A DNA stretch of 64,000 nucleotides from contig JADHYV010000013.1 of assembly GCA_027604705.1 (NCBI GenBank), positions 418,092-482,091 of the forward strand, written 5' to 3'. The stretch comes from Allomyces arbusculus (taxonomy: Eukaryota > Blastocladiomycota > Blastocladiomycetes > Blastocladiales > Blastocladiaceae). The first letter of the stretch is position 1. Each line of letters opens with the position of its first letter. The notes under the pieces were generated by a model, which was not told where the DNA came from, ran no database searches, and worked only from the letters and a program-made list of their open reading frames with translations. Of the stretch, positions 1 to 10,179 are shown piece by piece. The position numbers were made by a program, and so were the translations under genes.

Positions 1-800
1 ACTAACCCCGCCGTCATCGCCGCCGCCATCGCGGCAAGCAGGAGCATGAGCGTGATTCTGGCCCAGTCATCAACAGTCCAAGTGTTGCCAATTGTCCTGC
101 GCCTAACACCCATTATGTCCACCTTTGCCAAAGCGTGCCATTAACGTTCCCGGGCGAGTTTGACCTGCAGCAATGGCACACTGGCGCCTTCCTTGCCATT
201 TTTGGGATGTTGAGCACTCGGCCGAGTACTTTGTCCGCTGAGCGACTGGTGTTACCTGGGTCAAGCTCGAATGGGTGTTCCCTGAGCGTTTCAGGGAGAC
301 AGCACTCGAGTATCCGGAAAATTACTAGTTCCAAATTACCTCGTGGGCCAAAGTTTCGGGCAAGCAGTACAAGGACATGGATGAGGCAGATGTGGACGGG
401 CACATTGCGCAATGCGCTTCTCACGCATCTCCGCTCGTCATCGAAATCACGGCCGCATCAATTACTCGCACGACAATACGGGGCGATTAATTTCGGCTAT
501 ATTAGGTCGTATCCTCCCCGTCATGGACGAGACGCAGGTCGTGAACATGGTCTCCTACGCGATTCGGCGCGTGTTCCAGGTCATTGCATGGCTCTGGAGA
601 CGTCTGGCAAGAGCACCTTGGAGCATGCGACGGGGCATGCTCAGCGGCATCCAGGTGCATCTGGTTATGGTGCGTTCCGCGAGGAGTTCATGGCACATGT
701 GCACCAAGCTTCATGTCGCGCCATTTTAGATGCGCGAATGGTGGCGCCACTCAGCAAGTCGGATCGTTTTTCGACGGTTGGTTGTTTTTTGCACCAGTCT
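1..800 (+). pseudogene. Decayed fragment of an unrecognised family (copy 1)
   Basis: No frame stays open, but coding-like stretches continue each other across frames. First comes an Arg/His-rich stretch beginning RRHRRRHRGK (about positions 9-40). It is followed by FPGEFDLQQWHTGAF (about 145-190) in the same frame. In another frame, about 200-450, there is ATGVTWVKLEWVFPE, a LEYPENY segment and FQITSWAKVSGK, broken by at least two in-frame stops. Near 520-560 the segment PVMDETQVVNMVSYA follows in a third frame. The same order of motifs, also broken, occurs on the minus strand at 24600-25328, so this is a decayed member of a repeated family and not a chance ORF. The window edge cuts the 5' end. 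I do not recognise the family; the longest single ORF here (135-833) is a mixture of frames and probably not a protein. Confidence 0.45.
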
Positions 801-833
801 GAGTTCATGTCTTGGGGGTTCGAAGCAGAATAA

Positions 834-1405
834 GTGAAAGGCTCTGTTTACTGCTCATGGCCGATGTTGGATTGCTTTGTATCCGTTGACGACTGGTCAG
901 TTGCTGGGCGAGCACCGGAGATGTCGAGTGTGAGACGACGATGAAATCGCGCCGGCCAGGGTTCGATCGTTGAGCCTGCATCGAGCCCTCGTGCGTAGGA
1001 CAAGGCGCAGGCAGGTGCCGGTTTTGGGCAAGGTAACGAACGGCTGGGTGCTTGGCTGCTTGGCTCTTGCTTTGCTTTTGGCGGGCCGCTGCCCCACCCA
1101 CCGTCGTCAAAGCGCCCACGACGACGTCGCTCCGACGCACGACTGCGCGCCCGTCCGCCCACGCTCCCCACCGCCCGCCCGCGCGCGACTTGGCGCATTG
1201 CGCTCCCCTCGCGCCCACGACACGAACCCGCCATAGACGGCTCTCCCGCGCCGCCGCTGCCATCGCTGCCGCGCCGACTCGCTGTGCACCGGACGACTCG
1301 GCGATACCATCGCAGCTCTACCGCTGCAGCAGCCGCTCTCCCGCCGTGCATCTCTCACACTCAACGCTCAACCAGCACTCGAAGCGACGCAACTACACGT
1401 CAACG
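834..1405 (+). other. 5' flank of the bHLH gene
   Basis: No gene seen. The last 300 bases are very C-rich on this strand and run in frame into the bHLH ORF, but contain no in-frame ATG before 1406. They are probably promoter and 5' UTR. Confidence 0.4.
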
Positions 1406-3123
1406 ATGAGCAGTTTCTTTGGCCTGGCCACGGGCGCGCCACCGCCGCAGCAACAGCAACAACCGGCCGCCGCCGCACGCATGTTCGCCGCACCCCACCA
1501 GTCGCCTGCGTTGGCCCCCGCGGCCGGCGCCGGCGGGTTTGCGACCATGACGCCGCACGATCTGCTCGCACTCCAGCAGCAACAACAGCAGCAGCAGACC
1601 CAGCAGTCGCAGCAGTCGCAGCAGTCGCAGCCGCAACCGTACCAGCAGCCGCAGTACCACGCCAGCACGCCGGCGCCCGCAACCATGTCCTCGCTCCTCT
1701 CCACGAGTCTCCAGCAGCAGTCGCACGGGTTCTTCACGGCCGCCACTACCATGTCCTCGTCGGTCCCGCCGCCGTCGCCCGGCCTGCCGCGACCCGCATC
1801 TGCCGCGAGCTCGACCGCATCGCACCTTGCGCCGGTCAAGGTGCAGGAAGGTTTTTTCATCCCGAGCGACCCGACACCGACTGCGTCCAACACGTTCCAG
1901 AGCATGCTTGCGCCGCCGGCAGCGCACCTGCAGCAACCGTTCAATACGTCCTCGCCCATGCTCGTCGACGCGCCGACCACCCCGACCACGCCGCACTGGC
2001 CCACGACTGACTCCGGCAGTGTCGCATCCAGCGGCCCACCCACCGTCTCTTCCGCGGCCGCGTCATGGATGAGTCTCGGGCGCACGCCGGGGACTCCGCG
2101 CGGCACGACGCGCGCGGAAGCGCTTCGGATCGGGTCGGTCCCGGCATCGGCGTTCCGGCACCACGCGACGCAGCCGGGAGTGCACTCGCCCCTGGCCACG
2201 TCGTTTTGGGACGCGGCGGGCAGTTCCGTCGGGAGTACCGCGATTCTAGGGACGAGCGCGGGCGACGACGATCATTTGGCAGCCGCGCTCGCGTCAACGG
2301 CACCGACGGGTGCGGCTAGTGCGTCAGCTGCTGCAGCTGCCGCCGCGTCGTCGCTGCCGCTCAAGTCGGTGCAGGTCCTGCACGAGAAACGGCGGCGTCG
2401 GCGCGAGTCGCACAACGCCGTGGAGCGGCGGCGGCGCGACAATATCAACGAGCGGATCCAGGAGATGGGCCTGCTGTTACCAGAGACCTACACGGGCAGC
2501 GACGCGAGTACGGTCAAGGCGCACAAGGGCCAGATCTTGCGCAAGGCCGTCGATTACGTCGGCGACTTGCAGCGGCTCTTGGCACAAGCGCGCGAACGGC
2601 ACCGCGAGCTCGAGCAAGCGCTCAGGCAGCTCGGCGTGGAACCGCCCGAAATGGCCGACCTCGACCGGCAGATGGATACGTTGTTGACGTTGCCGTCCCA
2701 TACGGTCGGGACGTTGATGGTCGCGCCGGCGGTTCTGCGCGAACAGCAGCATCAGCAGATGCAGCAGATGCAGCCGCCCACGCCTTTGCGTGCGGATGTG
2801 GTCGCTGACCACCAGCAGCAGATGGTGTTTGCGAATTTGCCGCACGTGTTTCCGGCGGCCTCGACGACACCGGAGATTACGATGACGGCCATGGTCGCGG
2901 GTCCGTCGCCGAATGGGGCCGCGGTGGGGGCGGGGGTGGTGCCGACGGATGCGGTGGATGGGCTCGAGCAGCTGCTGATTCCGCCGGCGCAGCAGTGGGT
3001 CACGACGGCGACGACGGCGAGTATGAGTGGAGCTAGTGCGAGTTTGAGCCCAACGATGGTCACGCCGTCGCTCGCGCCCATTCCGCAACAGTCGCAGCAG
3101 CAGCAGCAGCCGGTGCAGCCGGT

Positions 3124-3155
<32 letters not shown>

Positions 3156-3628
3156 CGCACCCGTCGCCGTTCCAGCAGCCGCAGTACCAGGTGCAGCAAA
3201 CGCCGTCGTTCCCGCTGCAACAGCCGCAACAGCCGCAACAGCCGCAGCAATACCAGTTCCAGTCGCAGTTCCAAGCACCGCAGCAGCAGCAGCAGTTCCA
3301 GCCGCAACAGCAGCAGCAACCGCATCAGCAGCAACAGCCAACAGTCGTCATGTACGCGGCGGCGCCGACGGCGCCCGGCCAGCCACCACAGTACTACGCG
3401 ATCCAGCAGCACCAGCCAGCGCAGCCGCACCCGCCACCACCACCGCACCCGTACTACGTGCAGGCACCGACGTACCAGTCGTACCAGCAGATCCCGACGC
3501 AGTACCAGGCCGGGATCGCGCAGCCGATGCAGGCCTACACGATGCAGGGCATGCCTGCGGGCACGATCGTGATGCAGGCACCGCCCACGGCGCAGTCGGC
3601 AGTGTCGGCACAACCGGGTGGCGTGTAA
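1406..3628 (+). CDS. bHLH transcription factor with polyglutamine flanks
   Basis: Single-exon 740-residue protein. The start is the first in-frame ATG, although the frame is open to 1052. Residues 327-395 form a basic helix-loop-helix: a KRRRRRESHNAVERRRRDN basic region with the conserved H, E and R contacts for an E-box, helix 1 (NINERIQEMGLLLP), then a second helix starting KAHKGQILRKAVDYVGDLQ. It continues into a heptad-like LAQARERHRELEQALRQL helix, so a leucine-zipper extension is likely. The helix sequence most resembles the MiT/TFE, USF and fungal Rtg3 group, as judged from memory. Both flanks are low complexity: Q-rich at about 55-85, A/S/T/P-rich through 320, and strongly Q/P-rich from about 560 to the end, as in activation domains. 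It presumably acts in the nucleus as a dimer; target genes cannot be told from sequence. Confidence 0.85.
3125..3154 (+). repeat. (CAG)10 trinucleotide run
   Basis: Ten uninterrupted CAG codons inside the bHLH gene, encoding glutamine. They sit in a longer mixed CAG/CAA tract at about 3085-3350. Pure runs of this kind are length-unstable. Confidence 0.9.
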
Positions 3629-4115
3629 ACGTCGAGGATCGGAAGAAAGAGAGAGGAGGGGGGTGAGGAGAAGCAGGAGAGAGAGCGGGCGTGTCGTTGG
3701 ATTCTTTTGGATGTTCTGTTGTCGTGTGTGTTTTGCTGGGGTTTTCTTTTGCGTTTTCGGGTGGCCTTGGTATAGAAGTGGGGTTCGATTTGGCTGGATT
3801 GTGAGTGACTTGAGCAGAACGGAACGAGTCAACGGCTCACATGTGTCCACGCGAAGGAAAGACCAGATCGCGCCATTTTGGGGATTTTTTGAAGCTCCAA
3901 TTTTGCGGCGGCTGATCAAGCTGACGACACTCCAACAGCTGTTGCACGACATCGACGACCGCGACAGCGACAAGGAGCAAAAGCACGTCGACGACAAGTA
4001 TCGCACCTGCAGCAACTCGCAGCAGCTTTATCACCGGACCAAACGACCAGCTCCCCGTCGATACTCCCATCTTCTCGCCAATCCGCACCAACCACACACT
4101 TTGCACCCCATCATC
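3629..4115. other. Intergenic: bHLH 3' side and MetRS promoter
   Basis: 487 bases without a supported gene. A short ORF crosses it, but only its last part (from 4116) is real, as exon 1 of the next gene. Confidence 0.5.
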
Positions 4116-6232
4116 ATGTCGACGACCAAGCGCGCCACGCCGTTCGTGCGCTCCAAGGCCGTCCCGTATGCCTTATGACGACCGGGGTCGCTCAGCGCGC
4201 CCCACGATCCGCTCACACCCATGGGTTTTCTTCCTCTAGCCTTCCTATTCCCGGCCAGCGCAACGTGCTCGTCACCTCGGCGCTGCCCTACGTCAACAAC
4301 GAGCCGCACCTCGGCAACATTATCGGCTGCGTGCTCTCGGCCGATGCCTACGCCCGGTTCGCGCGCCTGCGCGGGTACAACACGCTTTATGTGTGCGGCA
4401 CCGACGAGTACGGCACGGCCACGGAAACCAAGGCGCTCGAAGAGGGCGTGTCGTGTCAGGCGCTGTGCGACAAGTACCACGCGCTGCACAAGTCGATCTA
4501 CGAGCTTTTTGAGATTGATTTCGACCTATTCGGGCGCACGACGACGCCGCAGCAGACGAAGATCGCGCAGGATATCTTCAACAAGGTCGAGGCCAATGGG
4601 TTCGTCACGCGCGACACGCTCACACAGCTTTACTGTGAGACGTGCCAGCGGTTCCTGGCTGACCGGTACGTCGAGGGAACTTGCCCGCACTGCAAGTTCA
4701 CCGACGCCCGTGGCGACCAGTGCGACGCGTGCCAAAAGCTGTTGAACGCGGCCGACCTGATCCAGCCGCGGTGCAAGTTGGACGGCAGCAAGCCCGTGAC
4801 GCGCGAAACGACGCACCTGTTCCTGGACCTGCCCAAACTGACGCCGGAACTGACCGAGTTCGTCGATACCAAGTCGGTTGCGGGCAAATGGACGTCCAAC
4901 TCGATTGCGATCACGCGCGGGTGGCTCAAAGAAGGGCTCAAGCCGCGGTGCATCACGCGCGATTTGAAGTGGGGCACGCCCGTGCCGCTGGAAGGGTTTA
5001 CCGACAAGGTGTTCTACGTCTGGTTCGACGCTCCCATTGGGTACCCGTCGATCACGGCCAACCTGACCCCGGAGTGGGAACGGTGGTGGAAGAACCCGAA
5101 GGACGTGCAGCTCTACCAGTTCATGGGCAAGGACAACATTCCGTTCCACACGGTGATTTTCCCGTCGTCGTTGCTGGCCACGCGCGAGAACTGGACGCTG
5201 TTGCACCATGTCTCGACGACCGAGTACCTGAACTACGAGGGCGGGAAGTTCTCCAAGTCGCGCAAGACGGGCGTGTTTGGGTCGAACGTGCGGGACACGG
5301 GCATTCCCGTCTCAGTGTGGCGGTACTACCTGTTTGCGAACCGTCCCGAGACGTCCGACTCGGATTTCTCGTGGAAGGACTTCATCGCGCGTAACAACAA
5401 CGAGTTGCTCAACAACCTCGGTAATTTCGTGAACCGCGTCGTCAAGTTTGTCGCGTCGCCGAAATACGCGTCGGTCTTGCCGGCATTTGAGTGGGCCGTG
5501 CACCCGGTCGATGTCCAGCTCGTTGCTGACATTGACACGCTGCTCGCGCAGTACCTCGACGCTCTCGAGAACGTCAAAATCCGGCACGGTTTGCAACTCG
5601 CCATGGCCGTCTCGGCGCGCGGGAACCAGTACTTGCAGGATAACAAGCTCGATAACGCGCTGCACGCTGCCGACCCGAAACGGTGCGCGCAGGTGCTCGG
5701 GCACGCGGCCAACGTGGCCTACTTGCTGGCCGCGCTCTTCTACCCGTACATGCCCGCGACCGCCGCGTCGATTGCGCGGCAGCTGAACGCGCCGCAGCCC
5801 AAGTACCCCGCCTCGTTTGCGGCCGGGCCGTTGCTCGCTGCCGAGTCGTCGCACGCGATTGGCAAGCCCGAGTACTTGTTCAAGCGCATTGACGAGAAGC
5901 TCGAGGGCGAGTTCCGCGCCAAGTATGGCGGACAGACGGCCGGGGGCAACTCTGCTAATGCGGCGCCGGTGGTCGATAAGAAGGCGGCCAAGAAGGCGGC
6001 GGCCGCTAAAAAGGCGGCGGATCCGGTGAAGCTGTTGGAGAAGATGGATCCGGCCCAAATCACGCCGACCGCGCGCGAGTTGCAGGCCAAGGTGGCGGCA
6101 CAGGGGGAGAAAGTCAAGACGCTCAAGACGGCCAAGGCCGACGCGACGACGGTCGCGAATGAGGTGGACATTCTGCTCAAGTTCAAGGCCGATTTGCTCG
6201 CGGAGGTGCAGGCGATTGCCGCTGGCAAGTAA
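4116..6232 (+). CDS. Cytosolic methionyl-tRNA synthetase with C-terminal WHEP domain
   Basis: Charges tRNA-Met with methionine. Two exons, 4116-4165 and 4240-6232, with a 74-nt intron (donor GTATGC, acceptor CTCTAG); joining them gives an in-frame 680-residue protein. The class I HIGH motif is HLGN at about residues 40-43, inside PYVNNEPHLGN. The KMSKS loop is KFSKS at about 353-357. Between them lies a Cys-rich zinc knuckle region (CETC, CPHC, CDAC). The anticodon-binding helical domain follows the KFSKS loop. After a Lys/Ala linker, residues about 600-675 match the WHEP-TRS helix-turn-helix pattern (ELQAKVAAQGEKVKTLKTAKA). There is no N-terminal GST-like domain and no clear mitochondrial presequence, so a cytosolic enzyme is most likely. 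Gene neighbours are unrelated. Confidence 0.93.
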
Positions 6233-6713
6233 GGCTCGGGAACCGGCGGTTTGGGACGCGGTTTTGCTCGACTGGGTTTCGGTTGATTTCGTTAGCGGTA
6301 GGTGTATTGGGTTGGTGGTCGCTGCTGTGCGTGTCTTGCATAAAGGTCTTGATTCCAATCTGGTCGTGCTCGTCCCGAGATCAGTGCAGATTGGCATGAC
6401 AGAGAAGCGGTTTGCTCGACGCGGTCACATGTCAACTCGCTGATCACTTTCGTTTGCCGTCGCTCCCCGTCCGTCTCTTCTCATCCTCCTCGACCTCTCC
6501 AACGCCGCTGCAACGAGTAACGACCAGCCACATCAACTGCAGTTCGACAGTCGTAAGAACTGCGGCGATACGCTGCACAGGCATCTCGACGACAAGCAAG
6601 CTCGGCGAGACGACCGCAGCCTGACCGGGCCAACAAATCGCACTCTGCGACAACCACGACTTCCAACCACCACTTGTGTGCTCGCAACCACCAACCTGTG
6701 ACCAGCCACCACC
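6233..6713. other. Intergenic: MetRS 3' side and DNAAF4 promoter
   Basis: 481 bases; no gene or repeat recognised. Confidence 0.5.
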
Positions 6714-8437
6714 ATGCCGCCCTTGCTCGTGCGCAACTACGACTTCCACGAGACTGAGACGCACGCGTTCATCGACGTGCCCTGGCCCGCGCCGATTTCC
6801 GCCAAGGCGGCCGACATTTACGGTACCAAGTCGTCGCTGCCGTGCCAACACCCGAGTGCACGGTGCCTGACGATGGGGGTTAAACGAACGGTGTAGCCAA
6901 TGACGTTTACGTGAAGGTGCACGTGGCTCCCTACTTTTTCGAGCTTGATCTCGCACACGCCGTGGACGACGCGGCATCGGCCGCAACGATTGCCAATTCG
7001 ATCGTGTCGTTTGCGCTGGTCAAGGTGCGTCCCGCGGCATTATCGCTCCCACAAAGCCTCCATGAGCTGACCCCCGGGTTGATGGTGAGCAGAAAGAGCC
7101 CGCGACTTGGAGCACGCCCAAGTACGATGCGCCGTCGGCTGCCGACGTGCGACAGCGCCGGCAGGATGCCGAGGCGCGGTACCTTGCACGACAGGAAGAG
7201 GAACGGAAGCAGCGCGAGTCGGACAAGTGGGCGCGGCACCGGTTTTTGGTCAAGCAGCAAATGGAGGTGGAGAGGCAGGACCGCGAGCGCGTCCAAGGTT
7301 TGAAGCGGCAGGAAAAGGAGGAGGCCGAGGTACTTGCACGGTTGACTACTTCTTGCCAGTGCTCCACAACTCACGCTTTTGCACGGGGAAAACAGAACAG
7401 CATTTACGAGTGGGCTGAAGAAACGCGACACCCGGCCAGCGCACCTGGCCGAGACGACAAATACACGATGCCACGACCGGGCGCCGACGGTGAAGCATCG
7501 CCAGCGGCACCGTCCCGCCCTGCTCCGATCTCCACCGCCAGCAGTGGCGCCGAAGACGACACCGAGTCGAGCGACGACGACGACCCTGAAATCCAGGCTC
7601 TCAAGGCCAAGTACCGTGCCGTCCAGCAGCGGCAGGCGCAGCCTGTGAGTATTCTCGTGCCCGACGCCGACAAGCGGCCGCCACCGCGGCAGCGCGGCGA
7701 GCTGACAGTCACGTTCACACCACGGCAGCTGCCGACGGCCGCGCGCGAGTCGCATGACGGTGCGTTCATGTGTCTCTCCTGCATCTCTTCTGCCACGAGC
7801 CGTGTCGCTGACGATGGACGGTGCGCGAGAGTAGCCAAGTGGGTCGCTGAAATGGAAGAAGCACGGCGTCGGCGCGGGCCGCGGCAGGACGAAGCCGACG
7901 CGCTCGAGGCCAAGGCGCGCGACTTGCAGCGCGCGGGGCAGACGGTGGCCGCGGTCGATGCGTTTTCGGCGAGTTTGGCGATTGCGCCAGGACGGCACCG
8001 GTACGTCTCCACCACGCGGATCGAAACGAACGGCCCGTGCGCGCAAGGATCCGCACTGACCGGAGCTCTGGCCATCTAGGTGTCTGATTGGCCGATCCGA
8101 GTGCTACGCGCAGCTCGCGTGGCACCGGCACGTGGTCGACGACGTGGACGCGGCCGTGGCGCTCTTGGACGACATGGAGAAGACGCATGGGTTGGAGAAC
8201 GTGTATGCAGACGTGCGCAAGGAGTTGACCGAGCGGCGGCGCGTGGCCAAGGCGGCGATCGACCTCGAGCAGCAGGCTGAGCGTGAGAAGGCCTCGGATC
8301 GGTTGAGGCAGCGCGAGGAGGGAGGTAAGTTCACCGACAGTGGCAGAGGTGCCGGTCTTATGGAAGAGGGAGCGGTGGACACGGCGGCCGCGGCTGCGGG
8401 CGATGTGGGCGACGTGCCCGTGGCGCTGCCGTCATGA
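6714..8437 (+). CDS. Axonemal dynein assembly factor DNAAF4 (DYX1C1-like)
   Basis: Cytoplasmic co-chaperone that preassembles ciliary dynein arms in the family. Six exons: 6714-6822, 6897-7024, 7093-7329, 7396-7759, 7835-8000 and 8080-8437. The introns are 66-79 nt with GT-AG ends, and the joined frame gives 453 residues (the human protein is 420). The N-terminal CS (p23-like) domain spans about residues 1-77 and contains VYVKVHVAPYFFELDL and a KKEPATW end. A charged coiled coil rich in R/E/Q follows (about 95-150). Then come an acidic disordered stretch and the family signature TVTFTPRQLPTAARES, followed by a WVAEMEEARR helix. The C-terminal part has TPR-like helices (about 275-400). The last exon contains another GGTAAGT, so a further splice near 8325 is possible; the exon stays open without it. 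Presence implies a flagellated stage. Confidence 0.9.
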
Positions 8438-9121
8438 CGGAGAAGTGTGATCTCGTGCAGGGCCGGAAAGAGGTAGCTGGGAAGCAACGTCGCGGGTGAC
8501 TGTTTACTGCATTTGAATCACACCGCGTCGGGCTGGATGAGCGCTCAATAGGCGGGCGACAGGGGCCGGTCATGCAGGATCAAAGGCTCTGAATTAATTT
8601 GCGCTGCGCACGATGCTGCACGTCGACGCGCGCGAAAGCCAGGGCGGGCAACAAAGGTGGTGCCTCCTTGGAGGGAGAGGCGGCGTGGCGCGGTCACGGA
8701 ATGCTGCTGCCACGCCTGTCGAAGACGCGCTGCCTGCCGATGGCTTGGAGATCACAGCAATAAAGGACCGCGCGGGCGACTTGCCCAAAAGCGGCCGCAA
8801 AAGCGCGTCAGAAAGCGAACGCAGCGTTCCCAACGCGATTATCTGCGCGCAAACCGAGCGTATTTGCGCGCGCCACAGCGCGATGAGGCAGGAGCATGGC
8901 CTCCGCCTGCTCCTGGCCGCCTTGTCTCGCAAAGAAACGCGCCTGCGGCCCTCGCACAGGCCATCTTGAACAAGCCCACGGCCCAACACAACACGCGCTC
9001 GACGACTTTATATCGCCACGCCGCCCGCCGCTCTCTCTCCTGTCGGCCTTTCTCCAACGACACGTTCAGCTCGCCCCCCGCCCGCCCGCCACCCACCCCC
9101 ACCCCCAGCACCTCCGTCAAG
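8438..9121. other. Intergenic: DNAAF4 3' side and profilin promoter
   Basis: 684 bases; nothing recognised. A pyrimidine-rich stretch, mainly C, precedes the profilin ATG (about 9040-9120) and is probably promoter or 5' UTR. Confidence 0.45.
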
Positions 9122-10179
9122 ATGTCGTGGCAATCCTACGTCGACAGTACGTGCTCCTGCGTGCTCACAGACTCGTCCGACGCGATGCGATCCGACGCGA
9201 CGCGACCCGATGCGACGCGCAAACAGGCCGTGCCAGCGTGCGCGCCCTCCCCGAGCTGCAGCATGATGTCCGATCCAGCGTGGTTTCGCGCGTGTCTCGT
9301 TTGTCGAGCTCGGTGTGGCCGCGTTTGCCACATCGTGTCCAACACCTTGCAGTGCTATGTCGTGTGCCTCCGCTCGCGGACCAAGACGCGCTCCCACGCG
9401 AGCTCAACTCGAGCGGATTCGCACGCCGACCTCACCACCCACGCGCATCGATCGGCAGCTCGTCGCACGCTTGCACGCGCTCGCACGCGTCCCTGACGTC
9501 GTCGTTGCTCGCGCGATCGATCATGTCCCCCCCAAAAATATGCTCAATGACTGACTTGTCGCGGCTCGTTCACCACGCTAGACAACATGATTGGCACGGG
9601 CAAGATTGTCAAGGGCGCCATCTTTGGCCAGGACAAGTCGACGTGGGCCATCTCGGCCGACTTCCCCGTGTCGGTCAACGAGATCGACGCGCTCCTCGCT
9701 GCCTTCAAGGACCCATCGGGCATTCGTGCCTCGGGCCTGCACCTTGCCGGCCAAAAGTACATTGCCCTGCAGTGCGACAACCGCTCCGTCTACGCTAAGC
9801 TGGTGCGTTCTCTCGTCTCGTTTGCTCGCAGCCACACGGCGGCGTGCTCTTTGCTCGCACGCGCCGTCGTTGTCGCCCCTTTGGCTTCACTCTAACCTCC
9901 GCACGCCCCCTCCCCGCATTCACGTCGTCGTCGCGTTGCAACCGGCTCTGTTCATGAACTTTATAGGGTTCGGGTGGCGTCGTCTGTGTCAAGACCAACC
10001 AGGCGATCCTCGTCGGCGTCTACAACCAGTCGGCGCAGCCGGGCGAGGCGACCAAGGTGGTGGAAGGGCTCGCCGACTACCTGATCTCGGTCGGCTACGT
10101 ACGTACCAGCTGCCGTTGCTTTGCCATGGTGCGCCCGTGGGACCCGATCTGACGCGTTTCTTGCTGTTTGCCATAGTAA
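9122..10179 (+). CDS. Profilin
   Basis: Small actin- and poly-proline-binding protein that supplies ATP-actin to growing filaments. Exons 9122-9146, 9582-9802 and 9967-10098 encode 126 residues, and a fourth exon begins with the stop. The N-terminus [17 protein letters not shown] is the conserved poly-proline-binding helix. [14 protein letters not shown] and the final helix [13 protein letters not shown] are also typical. The coding sequence runs into a GTACGT donor right after the Tyr codon. The next good acceptor (CTGAC branch at 10150-10154, pyrimidine tract, CCATAG) is followed at once by TAA at 10177-10179. The first intron (435 nt) is the longest I resolved in the window. The length and C-terminus match profilins of other eukaryotes, so the lone-stop exon is well supported. 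Confidence 0.92.

Noticed and set aside
135-833. 232-codon ORF at the left edge
   Set aside because: Its translation mixes at least two frames of a decayed gene; coding-like pieces continue each other across frames and match a broken copy elsewhere.
1393-2199. Long minus-strand ORFs opposite the bHLH gene
   Set aside because: Cys/Gly/Arg-rich shadows produced by the CAG-rich, GC-rich sense strand; no family resemblance.
2477-4015. 512-codon minus-strand ORF
   Set aside because: Leu/Arg repeats are the antisense of glutamine codons in the bHLH gene.
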